Of a DNA stretch of 13,073 bases, positions 1 to 7,798 are shown in pieces. This DNA comes from an uncultured Clostridia bacterium (GTDB taxonomy: Bacteria; Bacillota; Clostridia; Oscillospirales; Ruminococcaceae): positions 1 to 13,073 of the forward strand of contig CANRDG010000040.1 in assembly GCA_947629275.1 (NCBI GenBank), given 5' to 3'. The translations under genes were made by a program, and so were the position numbers. The notes under the pieces are model-generated. The model saw nothing but the letters and a program-made list of their open reading frames with translations. It had not been told where the DNA came from and searched no databases. Positions within the stretch are counted from its first letter, which is position 1; every line of letters begins with the position of its first letter.

Positions 1-37
1 GCTCCCCTTTCATTAGACTTTTTTCGGGTATATTTCT

Positions 38-46
38 ATTATACCA
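38..46 (-). promoter_or_regulatory. possible extended -10 promoter reading out of the window
   Basis: On the minus strand the bases read TGGTATAAT, a perfect TATAAT with the TGn extension typical of promoters that work without a strong -35. It lies just past the decayed end of hsdM and would drive transcription leftward, out of the window. No good -35 box is visible 16-18 bp upstream, and no gene can be seen downstream, so this is only a motif match. Confidence 0.25.
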
Positions 47-71
47 TATTGTCTAACAAATGGGGAGCATT

Positions 72-1060
72 TCAAAAAGGACAATTTTTGCCTCAATATC
101 TGCATACCTAACTGTCACACAGAAATCATTCTCGGCTTTTCCTGTATTAAAGGTGTTGATTATTCTTGCGATCTCGTCATTGCTCAAAACCGTACACTGA
201 TTCTTGCCATCCAGTTTTTCCTTTGTTCCCAGCTTGGAGGCATCCATCAGGATCACATTACCGTCTTTGTTCTCGCGGTCAATGAACAAAATAGAGACAT
301 TGGTACCCATGGTAGCAAAAATGTTAGAGGGCATGGAAATCACGCCGCGCAGCATTCGCTCTGTTATCAGATACTCGCGGATTTTTTAGGGATACCCAAT
401 CCGGCAGTCAGAAAACCGGTGGAGACAACGATAGCCGCTTTGCCTTTCAGCGCAAGGGAATACAAAATATGCTGGATGAAAAGCTGATAAGCCGTCATTC
501 CATCTTTATCCTTTTTTGAAATATTCGGCACACCGGCAAAGAACCGCTTTTTGTACTTTTCATCCGCTAAAGCATCACGACTGTCGGAAAAATCCATATT
601 AAATGGCGGGTTTCTGACTATATAATCAAATGTTGCCAAGCTGTCGCCCTTTTTATTTTTATGGAAAGGTCGAATAAGTGTCTCGTCGTGGACGATATTC
701 GGAAGAGAATGGACAAGATTATTCAGAATCAGATTAAGGCGCAAAAACTGATTTGATTTCTGGGAAATATCCTGTGTGTAAATGATACAGTTGTTTTCAC
801 TGATCTCGTGAGCAAGGGCAAGGACAAGAGTTCCGAAACCGGCAGCGTGATCATAAACAGTTACGTTTGTCATCCCATTTGGAACCAAAATTTTCGCAAT
901 AATGCTTGCAATAGAATGGGGAGTATAGTATTCTCCATACTTGCCAAAGTCTTTATTATCGTTTTTTATCAGGTATTCAAAGATTTGAGCAAAAAAATCA
1001 TATTTCTACTCGAAAACACTTTCAAAACTACAATCGGCAATTATGTCAACGATAGTGCAG
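72..1060 (-). pseudogene. hsdM: type I restriction-modification DNA methyltransferase remnant (HsdM)
   Basis: This is a degraded M subunit of a type I restriction-modification system, the subunit that carries adenine-N6 methylation in the HsdM2S complex. Conceptual translation across the breaks gives the family core: FGKYGEYYTPHSIASII (the region before the catalytic fold), motif I as DHAAGFGTL (family D-P-A-x-G-[ST]-G, so the P to H and F changes are unusual), and motif IV as NPPF near 595-610. It then continues PKKIREYLITERMLRG and ATMGTNVSILFID. Breaks seen are a TAG stop at 1006-1008, a one-base loss in the A run at 382-387, and a further shift at 85-89 that ends the frame early. The 5' end is missing: the sequence enters HsdM at about IVDIIADCSFES, fused to hsdR. 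About 320 codons remain of a usual 500 or so. No specificity subunit gene follows. Family identity is secure; function is surely lost. Confidence 0.88.
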
Positions 1061-2926
1061 CAGAACCCGTCCTTTTTTGAAAGCAGTAACATAGTCTTGA
1101 CGAGTTTCCTTACCATCCACATCATGTAAAATCAACGCAGAAGTGAAACCAGTATTCTGCATTTTCTCAAAAACGACCTTAGCCTAATCAGAGGAGTCAC
1201 AAACGATTATCCAGCCAATAGTATCATCGTTTATTGCAATTCGAGTATTGCGAAAATCCTCAATAATATACTCGACAAGCGGAGTAACATATGTCGGATT
1301 AGCGTACATATCTTTTTTCTTCAAGGATCCTTTAAGCATTTCTATGCTTTCGAAAACTTTTTGCATTTTCTTTTTATATGTGGTGGAAATTTCTTCACGA
1401 ATGAGTTTTATAGTATACCTATCGGCTATAGAACGGTTATAGTAATACTTGTGAATGTAATTGCCAAATACCGCTTTAGAGTCATATTTACTACCGGCGA
1501 TGGGCTTGCCATCATCGTCATAAATTGTTCCGATCAAAGGAGTTCCGGTGAGCGCAATCATTACAGCCTCTCTATCAGACGAAAGGAGGTTTGCAGGGAA
1601 GGAACCTGTCGGCTTATAGCTACGATGTGCTTCATCGAGGAAGTAAACACGCTGAACATTTACAGCATCGTCGGATTTTTGACGATAGATTCTTTCGAGA
1701 ATTTTTGAATATTTACTACGGTAATAGTAAGTTTGCCAGTGTTGTTGAATGTGCCGGTAGACTGAATGTTTTTAATGAAATCTTCCTTTGAATTGATTTC
1801 TTCAATTTCAAGTCCACGCGCTCTAAACTCATTTGCAGCTTGAGTCAGAAGATTCAGACGGTCAACCACAAAATAAAATTTTGCAATCGTGCCATGTGTC
1901 TAATAATAATCGGTAAGATATCGAACATTATAAAAAGATAATGCCGTTTTACCGCTGCCCTGAGTGTTCCATATGATTCCCTTTTTAATGCCATGATGTA
2001 TATTATCTTCTATGGCTTTAGTGGCAAAGAACTGGGAATACGCATCAAATGTTTTTCAAGGCGTGTAATGCCGTTTTCATCGGTCTTTTCTACATAGGCA
2101 ATAGCAGTCAGAAATCGCTCAAAAGAGAATAGCGAAGTAATGATACTATTGGTAGGCGTATCAATAGCACGATTTGTAATATATTCAGGTGTATACTTAA
2201 TCGAAAAGAGGTTATTATCCTTTAAAATAAAATGCCCTTTTTCTTCATCTGCTTCGGGAACGGACGCAATCAAATTAGGATCTTCTTCACGAAAATGGCT
2301 AAAGAATAATTTGTTATAACCGCTTGCTGCATAGAAAGCCCCTTCTAACGGAATAACTTCATTATCGTCGTATGGACTGTTATTAGAAAACACCATTATC
2401 TGAGTGAGATTCACAAAATGTCGGAATTTTTTATTTTGGACACGAGTATTTATTCTGTCATATTCAGTTTTAATTCCGTTTTTATTATTTGGTTTTTTAA
2501 CCTCTATAAAAGCAAGCGGAATACCATTTACAAGAGGGATGATATCCGGGCGAAATTCGTCTGTACCATTTTTATATGTCAATTCGGTAACCACATGAAA
2601 GGAGTTCTTTTCTCCCTTATAGTCATCGAAATCAATGAGTTTTATACCATTATAACCATTTATCAAGAGCGAATAAAAAGCCCTTCCGATATCCCCATTG
2701 TCGAGTATAACCTTAAATTCGTTGACAAGTTTCTGTGTATCCTCAAGAGTAAATTCCGCCCAGTTAATTCTATTTATAGCAACACAAAGCAGATCGACAA
2801 AGATATTTGTATCTTCGTCGATCAACCCCTTGCCGGTATATTTTTTAGAGATATATACTCATATCCCAAACGAGTAAAATGCACTAATGCAGGTATCTTC
2901 ACGCGCGGGTTTTCATTATGTAGCAT
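1061..2926 (-). pseudogene. hsdR: type I restriction enzyme R subunit remnant (HsdR)
   Basis: This is a broken R subunit, the ATP-dependent translocase and nuclease of a type I restriction system. The original start is the ATG at 2924-2926 (MLHNENPRVKIPALVHF), preceded by a perfect AGGAGG at 2935-2940 with an 8-nt spacer. The N-terminal PD-(D/E)xK nuclease core is visible as FRPDIIPLVNG then FIEVKK near 2495-2550. Walker A follows as NTQGSGKT near 1960, the DEAH box as YFLDEAHRSY near 1635, TGTPLIG near 1545, and the second helicase domain as VCDSSD then ILHDVDGKETR near 1110-1200. Breaks are one-base losses in A runs at 2841-2846 and 1676-1680, a shift near 2040, and TAG stops at 1900-1902 and 1184-1186. 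The gene stops abruptly after FKKG near 1070, where HsdM sequence begins, so the whole C-terminal region is gone. The domain order leaves no doubt about the family. Confidence 0.92.
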
Positions 2927-2977
2927 AGCGCAAACCTCCTCATATTACTAAATAGGATGCAACATATCATTAGACTT

Positions 2978-3984
2978 TTATCTATAGGTTTTGCCGTTCA
3001 TTTCCATTTCAAGCTTCTGTATACCATCCAGAATCTCATCAAACCCCGATTTCTCCCCGAAAATCATATTCTGCATATGGTCATAGTCGTCACGAAGCTT
3101 TTCGATATTATATTCGGGCGGCATTAGACGCATGGTGCCGCGTTCGACAAGATCGTATCGCGTCCAAGGGCAGCGTTAAAACTTGTCCTTGAAATCGACA
3201 ACTCACTTCAGCAGCTCAGTTTCTGTCAGTGCGCAATCCATCACCGGCGTTTTCGTCATGCAATACACATCGTAATAGTGTCGGGAATATCTGCTCGGAA
3301 AGAGTCGATTTTCGTAACGAAAGGCTTCTCTATGCAGAATCGTCACCTTTTCCCAGAATGTGCGCTCCGACAAGACGATTAAAATATTCGTCTCGGGCTA
3401 ATCAAAGACCCTGCCGTAAACTTTCGCGGCATACGGCATGATGCTCTGCTGATTTACGGGCGTCCATGCGGCAAGCGCGCCGATTTCAAGACGAATTTCT
3501 TGCAGGATCGACTGGTCGGAAAAACTATTTGGGTACGAAAATTTCACGGTCTGTCCGTCGTCGGCGTCAATAAAGCATTTTACGTCTGTGCCAAGCCCGG
3601 CGGTCAGATCGGATTTAACGGCAGGCAAAAAGCTTTCTCTTAAAAATTCCTCGGCTTTGCTGTTCGCTTCTTTATTGAAAATATCCTGCTTGGTATTGCT
3701 GCGTTCCTCCCACGGCTCGTCAATTCCATAGCCGAGCACCCGCAAGTCGAGGATCAAATCAATATCTTCGGAAAAACGCTCGATCAAATCATATGCTTTA
3801 GAAAGGCTTGTACCGCCTTTGAAGGCAAGATTTTCTTTCTACACGCATCTATGAAAAAGATAATCAAGCATATAACAGACCCAAAAATATTTTTCGATGA
3901 TCGCATCGCCCATACCCATTTTTGCGGTGGTATTACGGAATAATGCCTCACGGTCTTTTGCAGGAATTTCGCTATTTTTCTCAT
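2978..3984 (-). pseudogene. abiEii: AbiEii/AbiGii-family nucleotidyltransferase toxin, decayed
   Basis: This is the toxin half of an AbiE abortive-infection toxin-antitoxin system. Family members are nucleotidyltransferases that halt growth, for example on phage infection. One continuous frame gives the family signature: IPAKDREALFRNT then EKYFWVC at the N-terminus, FKGGTSLSKAY (the GG[ST] nucleotide-binding motif) near 3800-3830, SEDIDL (metal-binding acidic pair) near 3760, LEIGALAAWTP, ERTFWEK near 3355, and SRYSRHYYDVYCM near 3255. That frame carries stops at 3839-3841 (TAG), 3398-3400 (TAG), 3203-3205 (TGA) and 3176-3178 (TAA). The likely start, ATG at 3982-3984 (MRKIAK), is one base out of frame, consistent with a lost A at about 3967-3969. 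It ends at the TAA at 2978-2980, about 50 bp before hsdR. It lies directly downstream of an open antitoxin gene, as expected for AbiE. The toxin cannot be made as a full protein. Confidence 0.9.
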
Positions 3985-4007
3985 CTTGATAATACAACCT
4001 TTTTTTG

Positions 4008-4031
4008 CATTTGTGCCGCAAGGCACAAATG
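4008..4031. repeat. perfect 10-bp hairpin with GCAA loop between abiEi and abiEii
   Basis: Arms at 4008-4017 and 4022-4031 (CATTTGTGCC and its exact complement) enclose a 4-nt loop. On the plus strand the loop is GCAA, a GNRA tetraloop; on the minus strand it is TTGC. There is no T run after it in the minus direction (A-rich instead), so it is not a standard terminator for abiEi. It sits between the antitoxin stop and the presumed toxin start, where it could hinder ribosomes or be a processing site. Function is not known. Confidence 0.7.
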
Positions 4032-4073
4032 GGGCATGAAAACGTGAACTTTATGTAACAGATATCTGAGCTC

Positions 4074-4676
4074 TCACGCCTTATCTCCGCAAATTTCTTT
4101 AATGATGTCATAAATCCATGCCGTAGCATATTTCGCTTCACTGAACATTGTCGACTTTTCTTCTTTTGAAGTGGCTGACTTTATCTTTTTCACCATTTCG
4201 TCTGTGATTTTTTCCTTGCCGAGCGCTTTGAGCGCTTGAATGACTAGGGCGGTTTTGTACGAAATTTTTTGAGATTTCTTTGTTTGTGGTGCGTTTGAAC
4301 TGTATGGTCGTGTGATTAAAAGTGTACTCTTATAGGTGCCGTCGCTGACATACAGCCAGACAGCTGGAACCTGTGTGGAAAGTCCGAGCATATTCAGCGC
4401 AGTATCTCCACACGGGCTGATAGTCCAGCCAAAATTGCGAGCGACCTTGTCCGGCACCGGCTCCACATATTCGCCGAGAAAATCATTATATTCAGGACGG
4501 TCATACATGCCGCGCATGATACGCCGGATCTTTCCGTCCTCTTCCAGACGTGACAAAACCTTACGAACAGCCGTAGTGTCCGTAATATCTGAAAAATCCG
4601 ATATGATAAATACTTCTCCCGCACCCAGTTCTTCAATTCGTGCGCATATTGGTTCAAAATAATTGATGCGTGCCAC
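4074..4676 (-). CDS. abiEi: AbiEi-type antitoxin / DUF6088-like transcriptional regulator
   Basis: This 200-residue protein resembles DUF6088 / type IV AbiEi antitoxins, which neutralise an AbiEii nucleotidyltransferase toxin and repress their own operon through an N-terminal winged helix. Residues about 15-60 fit a winged helix (VFIISDFSDITDTTAVRKVLSRLEEDGKIRRIMRGMY), followed by the family-like stretch TISPCGDTALNMLGLSTQVP at about 85-104. The C-terminal half is Lys-rich and helical. The start is GTG at 4674-4676, chosen because an AGGTGA Shine-Dalgarno lies just upstream and the frame begins MARINYFEPI. Unlike its partner toxin downstream, the frame is fully open. Its promoter and a likely operator are intact. 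It may be kept as an orphan antitoxin or regulator, or it may simply not have decayed yet. The family call rests on remembered sequence patterns and on the adjacent AbiEii remnant. Confidence 0.82.
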   Translation of the reverse strand: MARINYFEPICARIEELGAGEVFIISDFSDITDTTAVRKVLSRLEEDGKIRRIMRGMYDRPEYNDFLGEYVEPVPDKVARNFGWTISPCGDTALNMLGLSTQVPAVWLYVSDGTYKSTLLITRPYSSNAPQTKKSQKISYKTALVIQALKALGKEKITDEMVKKIKSATSKEEKSTMFSEAKYATAWIYDIIKEICGDKA

Positions 4677-4688
4677 TTCATCACCTCG

Positions 4689-4714
4689 TCACAAATATTA
4701 TATACTATTCGTGA
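4689..4714 (-). promoter_or_regulatory. inverted-repeat operator overlapping the abiEi -10 box
   Basis: An imperfect inverted repeat, TCACAAATA at 4689-4697 and TATTCGTGA at 4706-4714 (8 of 9 positions complementary, 8-bp spacer), straddles the -10 box of the abiEi promoter. AbiEi antitoxins are known to bind inverted repeats in their promoter and autorepress. A protein bound here would block polymerase. The assignment as the AbiEi binding site is inferred from position and symmetry. Confidence 0.55.
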
Positions 4715-4725
4715 TGAAAAATCAA
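4697..4725 (-). promoter_or_regulatory. sigma-70/A promoter of abiEi
   Basis: On the minus strand, TTGATT (4720-4725) and a perfect TATAAT (4697-4702) are separated by exactly 17 bp, some 20 bp upstream of the GTG start of abiEi and its AGGTGA ribosome binding site. It is one of the best promoter matches in the window and shows that the antitoxin gene can still be transcribed. Confidence 0.7.
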
Positions 4726-4726
4726 T

Positions 4727-5064
4727 AGGTGTATTTGTAAATTTTTTAATGGTTCGAGACTTCTCGACTTTATGGGGACAATGTTTTCAAATTCTCTGTC
4801 ATTTCAAAATGACGATCCGCTTGCACTTCTCGATGATAGATGACTCTCATTTTTAGATTATTTTTTGGCAAAACTGTCGATTCAGAACGATTTACAGGGA
4901 TCGGCAACTGTTTATCATACAGATTCTGCGCCTATGGGTACAAAATTGCTTCCAAAATTTACGAATTACAATAATTAACCTTAAATGGGGCGGCGGTAAT
5001 GCAAAATCGATTTTCTGTACCCACAAGACTAAAGCTGGCAGAGAATGCGTGAAAAAGTAGGCTA
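4727..5064. other. intergenic stretch without a recognisable gene
   Basis: No frame here has both a ribosome binding site and recognisable protein character. It is AT-rich and contains two small hairpins: TCGAGA at 4754-4759 paired with TCTCGA at 4762-4767, and GTCATT at 4798-4803 paired with AATGAC at 4808-4813. Separate TGGGTACA and TGTACCCA copies lie at 4935-4942 and 5016-5023. The short minus-strand frames at 4892-5077 and 4959-5156 lack a Shine-Dalgarno sequence and are probably chance openings. Confidence 0.5.
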
Positions 5065-5164
5065 CCCAAAATTTCACCCATACCGGTTTCCCGTAAAATC
5101 ACCCAACCGCCCACCCCATAAAATTGCCCAACCGTGCCACCCAAGAAACTTCCCATTGCTCAAT
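5065..5164 (-). repeat. degenerate tandem repeat, four units of about 25 bp with phased GGG tracts
   Basis: On the plus strand CCC tracts begin at 5065, 5077, 5090, 5102, 5114, 5127, 5140 and 5152, i.e. every 12 or 13 nt. Pairs of tracts make four units of 24-26 bp. The two middle units (5090-5113 and 5114-5139) are clearly related: both read CCC, then GTAAAATCA or ATAAAATTG, then CCCAACCG. The outer units are more diverged. The array ends at the stop codon of the broken transglutaminase gene. On the minus strand it gives G tracts, four of which (within 5102-5129) could form a G-quadruplex. Role unknown. Confidence 0.6.
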
Positions 5165-6020
5165 AGATTCTGTCAATACTAAAATCTTCATCTAGAGGGG
5201 TATCGTTCTCTAACGGATGGAATCCATAGAGCTGCTTTGGCTTGGCGTCATCGAAGGTAACATCGACATTCCACCATGCCCCGTTGAAATATACTCGGTT
5301 CCAACAATGGCGGTTTGCATGATCCGCTATTTTATGACCTTTAACGGTATAGCACAGGATATTCTGACTGCGACAAATAGCGGTGAAAAGATTGGCATAA
5401 TCATAACAAATGCCCGTTTTCGTCCGCAAGGTTTTTCGGACATCAAAGTATTGATAGGTGGGATAGTAGTCCTCATCGTATTCAAGATTCTCTATGATAT
5501 GCTGCCATGACTTTTTGCTCTTCATCTGACGCTCCGACGCAAATCTCGTCAAATACTCTTTCGCAGTTCTAATCCCATAATACGGTCTTGCCATTGTAAA
5601 GACTTGCATCTACAGGTGTGACAAGCTCGCGACAGGAGAAAACAAATAAGACAGTAATGACACTGCAAAGAACGCCGCTTGCAATTTTCATCACGACATT
5701 CTCTTTCCAGAATTTTGGTACACAAACGATATTCTTGATCAAAACAACTGCTGACGAAAAAGCTAATACAAATCCAAGCGGTCGTCGCTCAAATACCACG
5801 TAATATGTGCCGAAAAGGCAAGCGACTGTAAAACCAAATATGTAACGATGCGGTGTGCCTTCGCTTTCGGATCGACCAGAAACAAACCCGAACAACAAGC
5901 TGATATGCCGATACAATATCTCGAAAAAACCGCAATGGTGAGAAAATCCCAAAAATAAATCATGACAAGAGCATTCAGTGTCTCAAGCAGCAGAAATCCA
6001 ATCAGCCTACTCTTTTTCAT
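5160..6020 (-). pseudogene. membrane-anchored transglutaminase-like protein, frameshifted
   Basis: Three consecutive frames on the minus strand appear to be one broken gene of about 285 codons. The start is the ATG at 6018-6020 (MKKSRLIGFLLLETLN), with GGAGGA 7-8 nt upstream. The first part (to about 5800) and the second (to about 5570) are strongly hydrophobic, with roughly four membrane segments such as VLAFSSAVVLIKNIVCV and GVLCSVITVLFVFSC. The last part (5160-5580) is a transglutaminase-like domain with a Cys-His-Asp triad: TGICYDYANLF (Cys), ANRHCWNRV (His) and NVDVTFDD (Asp). Moving from the first to the second frame needs one missing base somewhere in 5770-5830. Moving from the second to the third fits one extra G in the GGG near 5574, giving TVLWIRTAKEYLTRF. 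Such proteins are usually thought to be surface proteases or crosslinking enzymes; the substrate is unknown. The downstream domain might still be made alone from an internal start, but none has a good ribosome binding site. Confidence 0.65.
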
Positions 6021-6033
6021 AACAAAATCCTCC

Positions 6034-6087
6034 AAAAATTTACGCCACTATCAATTGATTTCAAGCGATAATGGCGTAAAAATTTTT
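6034..6087 (-). terminator. long hairpin between lysS and the transglutaminase-like gene
   Basis: Arms at 6039-6052 and 6067-6080 pair over 14 positions with one mismatch (TTTACGCCACTATC against GATAATGGCGTAAA), with a 14-nt loop. In the minus direction the stem is followed by TTTTTGG, so it could terminate lysS transcripts. The T run abuts the GGAGGA ribosome binding site of the next gene, so an attenuator or translation-control role is also possible. The A and T runs outside the stem make it roughly symmetric, so it could act in both directions. Confidence 0.55.
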
Positions 6088-6223
6088 GAAACATTACCCC
6101 TGCCAAATACCACTCAAAGCCATCAAATTTTGCATCATTTCATGCATTGGCGTATTGGCTTAAATTTTCAGGAGTTCCAGTCTTCAGAAAGCCGCGTAGT
6201 TACTGGCTTTTCGACGCTTTTCC

Positions 6224-7798
6224 TTATTCAATCGGTTTCATTGTAGGGAAAAGGAGCACGTCTCTGATAGCGGGGGAGTTAGTGAGGAGCATGACAAGTC
6301 TGTCTATGCCGTAGCCTATACCGCCTGTGGGGGGCATACCTATCTCCAGCGCATGGAGGAAATCCTCGTCTATGCGGTTGGCTTCCTCGTCGCCCTGAGA
6401 AAGCAGTTTTTCCTGCTCTACAAATCTTTCTCTCTGATCCACGGGGTCGTTGAGCTCGGAATAGGCGTTGCACATTTCCCAGCCGTTTATATAAAGCTCA
6501 AATCTTTCTACCTTTTCGGGGTCATCGGGCTTTTTCTTGGTAAGCGGTGATATTTCTATCGGGTGATCCATTATAAACGTTGGCTGCAAAAGGTGTTCCT
6601 CGGCAAATTCTTCAAAGAACAAATTCAGAATGTCGCCCTTTTTATGCCGCTTTTCATACTCTACATGGCACTCGTCTGCAATCGCTCTTGCCTGCTCTAA
6701 CGTTTCTATTTCATCAAAATCGACGCCCGAATATTTCTTGACAGCCTCGGTCATGGTAAGCCTTTCAAACGGTTTGCCGAAATCTATCTCAAGCTCTCCG
6801 TACGTAACGATATCACTGCCGCAGACTTCTCTCGCCAAATATCTGAACATACTTTCGGTAAGCTCCATCATGCCGTGGTAATCCGTATAAGCCTGATAGA
6901 GTTCCATAAGGGTAAATTCGGGGTTATGGCGCGCATCTACGCCCTCGTTGCGGAAAACTCTGCCTATTTCATAAACTCTTTCAAGACCGCCGACTATAAG
7001 TCTTTTAAGGTAAAGCTCGAGAGAAATTCGCAGCTTTATATCTTCGTTGAGAGCGTTATAGTGGGTATCGAAAGGTCTGGCAGCCGCTCCGCCTGCGTTT
7101 GAAACGAGCATAGGTGTTTCGACTTCCATAAAGCCTCTGCCGTCTAAAAATCTGCGAATGGAAGCTATTATTTTAGAACGCTTTACGAATGTATCACGCA
7201 CCTGCGGATTACAGATAAGGTCGGTATATCTCTGACGATAGCGCATATCCTGATTTTTAAGACCGTGCCACTTTTCGGGCAGGGGGGCAAGCGATTTTGA
7301 AAGCAGAGTTATGCCTGTAGCGTGGAGCGAAATTTCGCCCCTTCTCGTGCGGAAGACAAAGCCTTCTACTCCTGCGATATCGCCTATATCCCACTTTTTG
7401 AAGTCTGCAAAATTTTCTTCGCCTATCTCATTGAGGCGGACATACACCTGTATTCTGCCCTTGGCGTCTAAAAGGTCTATAAAATTAGCCTTACCCATAT
7501 CGCGGCGCGACATAATTCTGCCAGCCAAGCGAACGGTAGTTCTTTCGGCTTCGAGCTTTTCTTTCAAAAGCTGTTCATCATCGCCACAATCGGCTTTTAC
7601 GCGCGCTTCGACGTTTTCATACTCTGCTTTGGCGGCGGCGGTATTTGTCGTAACATCGTACTTTGTTATTGCGAACGGATCTTTGCCTGCGGCTTTAAGG
7701 TCGCCCAGCTTATCCATTCTTATCTTCTTATAGGTGCTTAATTCCTCGGCGGTAAGCTCTTCCTCCTCGGGGAGATTCTGCTCGCTGATATCATTCAT
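6224..7798 (-). CDS. lysS: lysine--tRNA ligase, class II
   Basis: LysRS charges tRNA-Lys with lysine in the cytosol. The 524-residue frame is complete. Residues about 88-170 form the OB-fold anticodon-binding domain (VRLAGRIMSRRDMGKANFID). The catalytic domain follows with motif 1 near 215-232 (GFMEVETPML), motif 2 at 275-300 (YEIGRVFRNEGVDARHNPEF) and motif 3 at 491-505 (GGIGYGIDRLVML, catalytic Arg500). The N-terminus carries an acidic extension (EQNLPEEEELTAEE) before the usual start of the fold. The ATG at 7796-7798 directly follows the greA TAA, with AGGAAGG inside the greA tail as its ribosome binding site, so the two are translationally coupled. The gene ends the intact operon; beyond it lie a hairpin and broken genes. 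Length and motifs match ordinary bacterial LysRS. Confidence 0.97.
   Translation of the reverse strand: MNDISEQNLPEEEELTAEELSTYKKIRMDKLGDLKAAGKDPFAITKYDVTTNTAAAKAEYENVEARVKADCGDDEQLLKEKLEAERTTVRLAGRIMSRRDMGKANFIDLLDAKGRIQVYVRLNEIGEENFADFKKWDIGDIAGVEGFVFRTRRGEISLHATGITLLSKSLAPLPEKWHGLKNQDMRYRQRYTDLICNPQVRDTFVKRSKIIASIRRFLDGRGFMEVETPMLVSNAGGAAARPFDTHYNALNEDIKLRISLELYLKRLIVGGLERVYEIGRVFRNEGVDARHNPEFTLMELYQAYTDYHGMMELTESMFRYLAREVCGSDIVTYGELEIDFGKPFERLTMTEAVKKYSGVDFDEIETLEQARAIADECHVEYEKRHKKGDILNLFFEEFAEEHLLQPTFIMDHPIEISPLTKKKPDDPEKVERFELYINGWEMCNAYSELNDPVDQRERFVEQEKLLSQGDEEANRIDEDFLHALEIGMPPTGGIGYGIDRLVMLLTNSPAIRDVLLFPTMKPIE

Noticed and set aside
4751..4770. tRNA T-arm-like GGTTCGAGAC
   Set aside because: There is no acceptor stem, anticodon arm or CCA context around it; it is a small local palindrome.
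4935..5023. Separated inverted repeat TGGGTACA / TGTACCCA as ends of a small transposable element
   Set aside because: Eight-base inverted matches within 100 bp are expected many times by chance in 13 kb, and there is no target duplication or second copy.
4959..5156. Minus-strand 65-codon frame starting just after the transglutaminase stop
   Set aside because: It has no Shine-Dalgarno sequence. Its Gly-rich start is a translation of the phased GGG tandem repeat, and no family resemblance was seen.
6017..6147. A possible small gene ending in ATGA overlap with the transglutaminase start
   Set aside because: The attractive frame (FDGFEWYLAG onward) has no start codon with a ribosome binding site, and the upstream ATG frame closes at a TAA after 17 codons. 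The long hairpin dominates this stretch.
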